Source: Tubiluchus corallicola (taxonomy: Eukaryota; Priapulida; Priapulimorpha; Priapulimorphida; Tubiluchidae). From it: a DNA stretch of 64,000 nt. Shown one piece after another: positions 61,930 to 64,000 of this stretch (position 1 is its first letter; each line of letters begins with the position of its first letter). The DNA lies in contig JAQGDQ010000115.1 in assembly GCA_030141605.1 (NCBI GenBank), positions 32,501-96,500 of the forward strand, in the 5' to 3' direction. A program made the translations under genes and the position numbers. The notes beneath the pieces were generated by a model. The model did not search any database and was not told the DNA's origin. It worked only from the letters and a program-made list of their open reading frames with translations.

Positions 61930-64000
<2,071 letters not shown>

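Overview
This is animal nuclear DNA. Genes are split by GT-AG introns, the sequence is AT-rich, microsatellites and minisatellites are abundant, and there are many transposon relics (LINE, LTR, mariner, Tigger/pogo, piggyBac, hAT and Harbinger types, plus a 5S-rRNA-headed SINE). The mix fits an invertebrate, probably marine, but the sequence does not settle the phylum. There are no operons, CRISPR arrays or bacterial features.

Two genes can be modelled in full. (1) Plus strand, 10211-40951: a 15-exon gene for a secreted protein of 703 residues, made of a signal peptide, three tandem LamG/pentraxin-like (concanavalin-A-like) modules and a short Cys-containing tail. Each module uses the same exon cassette (D-A-B-C) with the same intron phases, so the gene grew by internal duplication of an exon block. 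The 15 exons join in one frame except for a single 1-base excess in a run of seven Ts in exon 12. A TATA box lies 108 bp before the ATG. (2) Minus strand, 54495-49043: a clan-2 (CYP2-like) cytochrome P450 in six recognised exons, with an N-terminal anchor, proline hinge, WxxxR, AGxETT, ExxR and the heme Cys motif. Only the initiator Met lacks an identified source. A fragment of its first recognised exon is duplicated downstream, near 47.0-47.4 kb.

Layout: 1-10 kb is intergenic, with LINE-tail repeats, an ACAG array, an orphan copy of one module exon whose splice donor is mutated (4359-4466), a mariner remnant running into a 21-bp minisatellite, and a 2-kb fold-back element. 10-41 kb is the LamG gene; its exons add up to about 2.1 kb and its introns hold most of the mobile DNA. 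41-49 kb is mostly anonymous, with a LINE fragment, a TC-rich tract and an inverted-repeat element. 49-54.5 kb is the P450 gene. 54.5-64 kb is intergenic, with a second hAT-like MITE, a LINE fragment, GA arrays and a weak two-exon candidate near 60.2-61.7 kb.

The two genes look functionally unrelated. The most notable biology is the cassette-built lectin-like gene with its orphan exon, and the nesting of repeats in its introns, several ending within about 70 bp of splice acceptors. All calls come from reading the sequence by eye; no alignment or database search was run.
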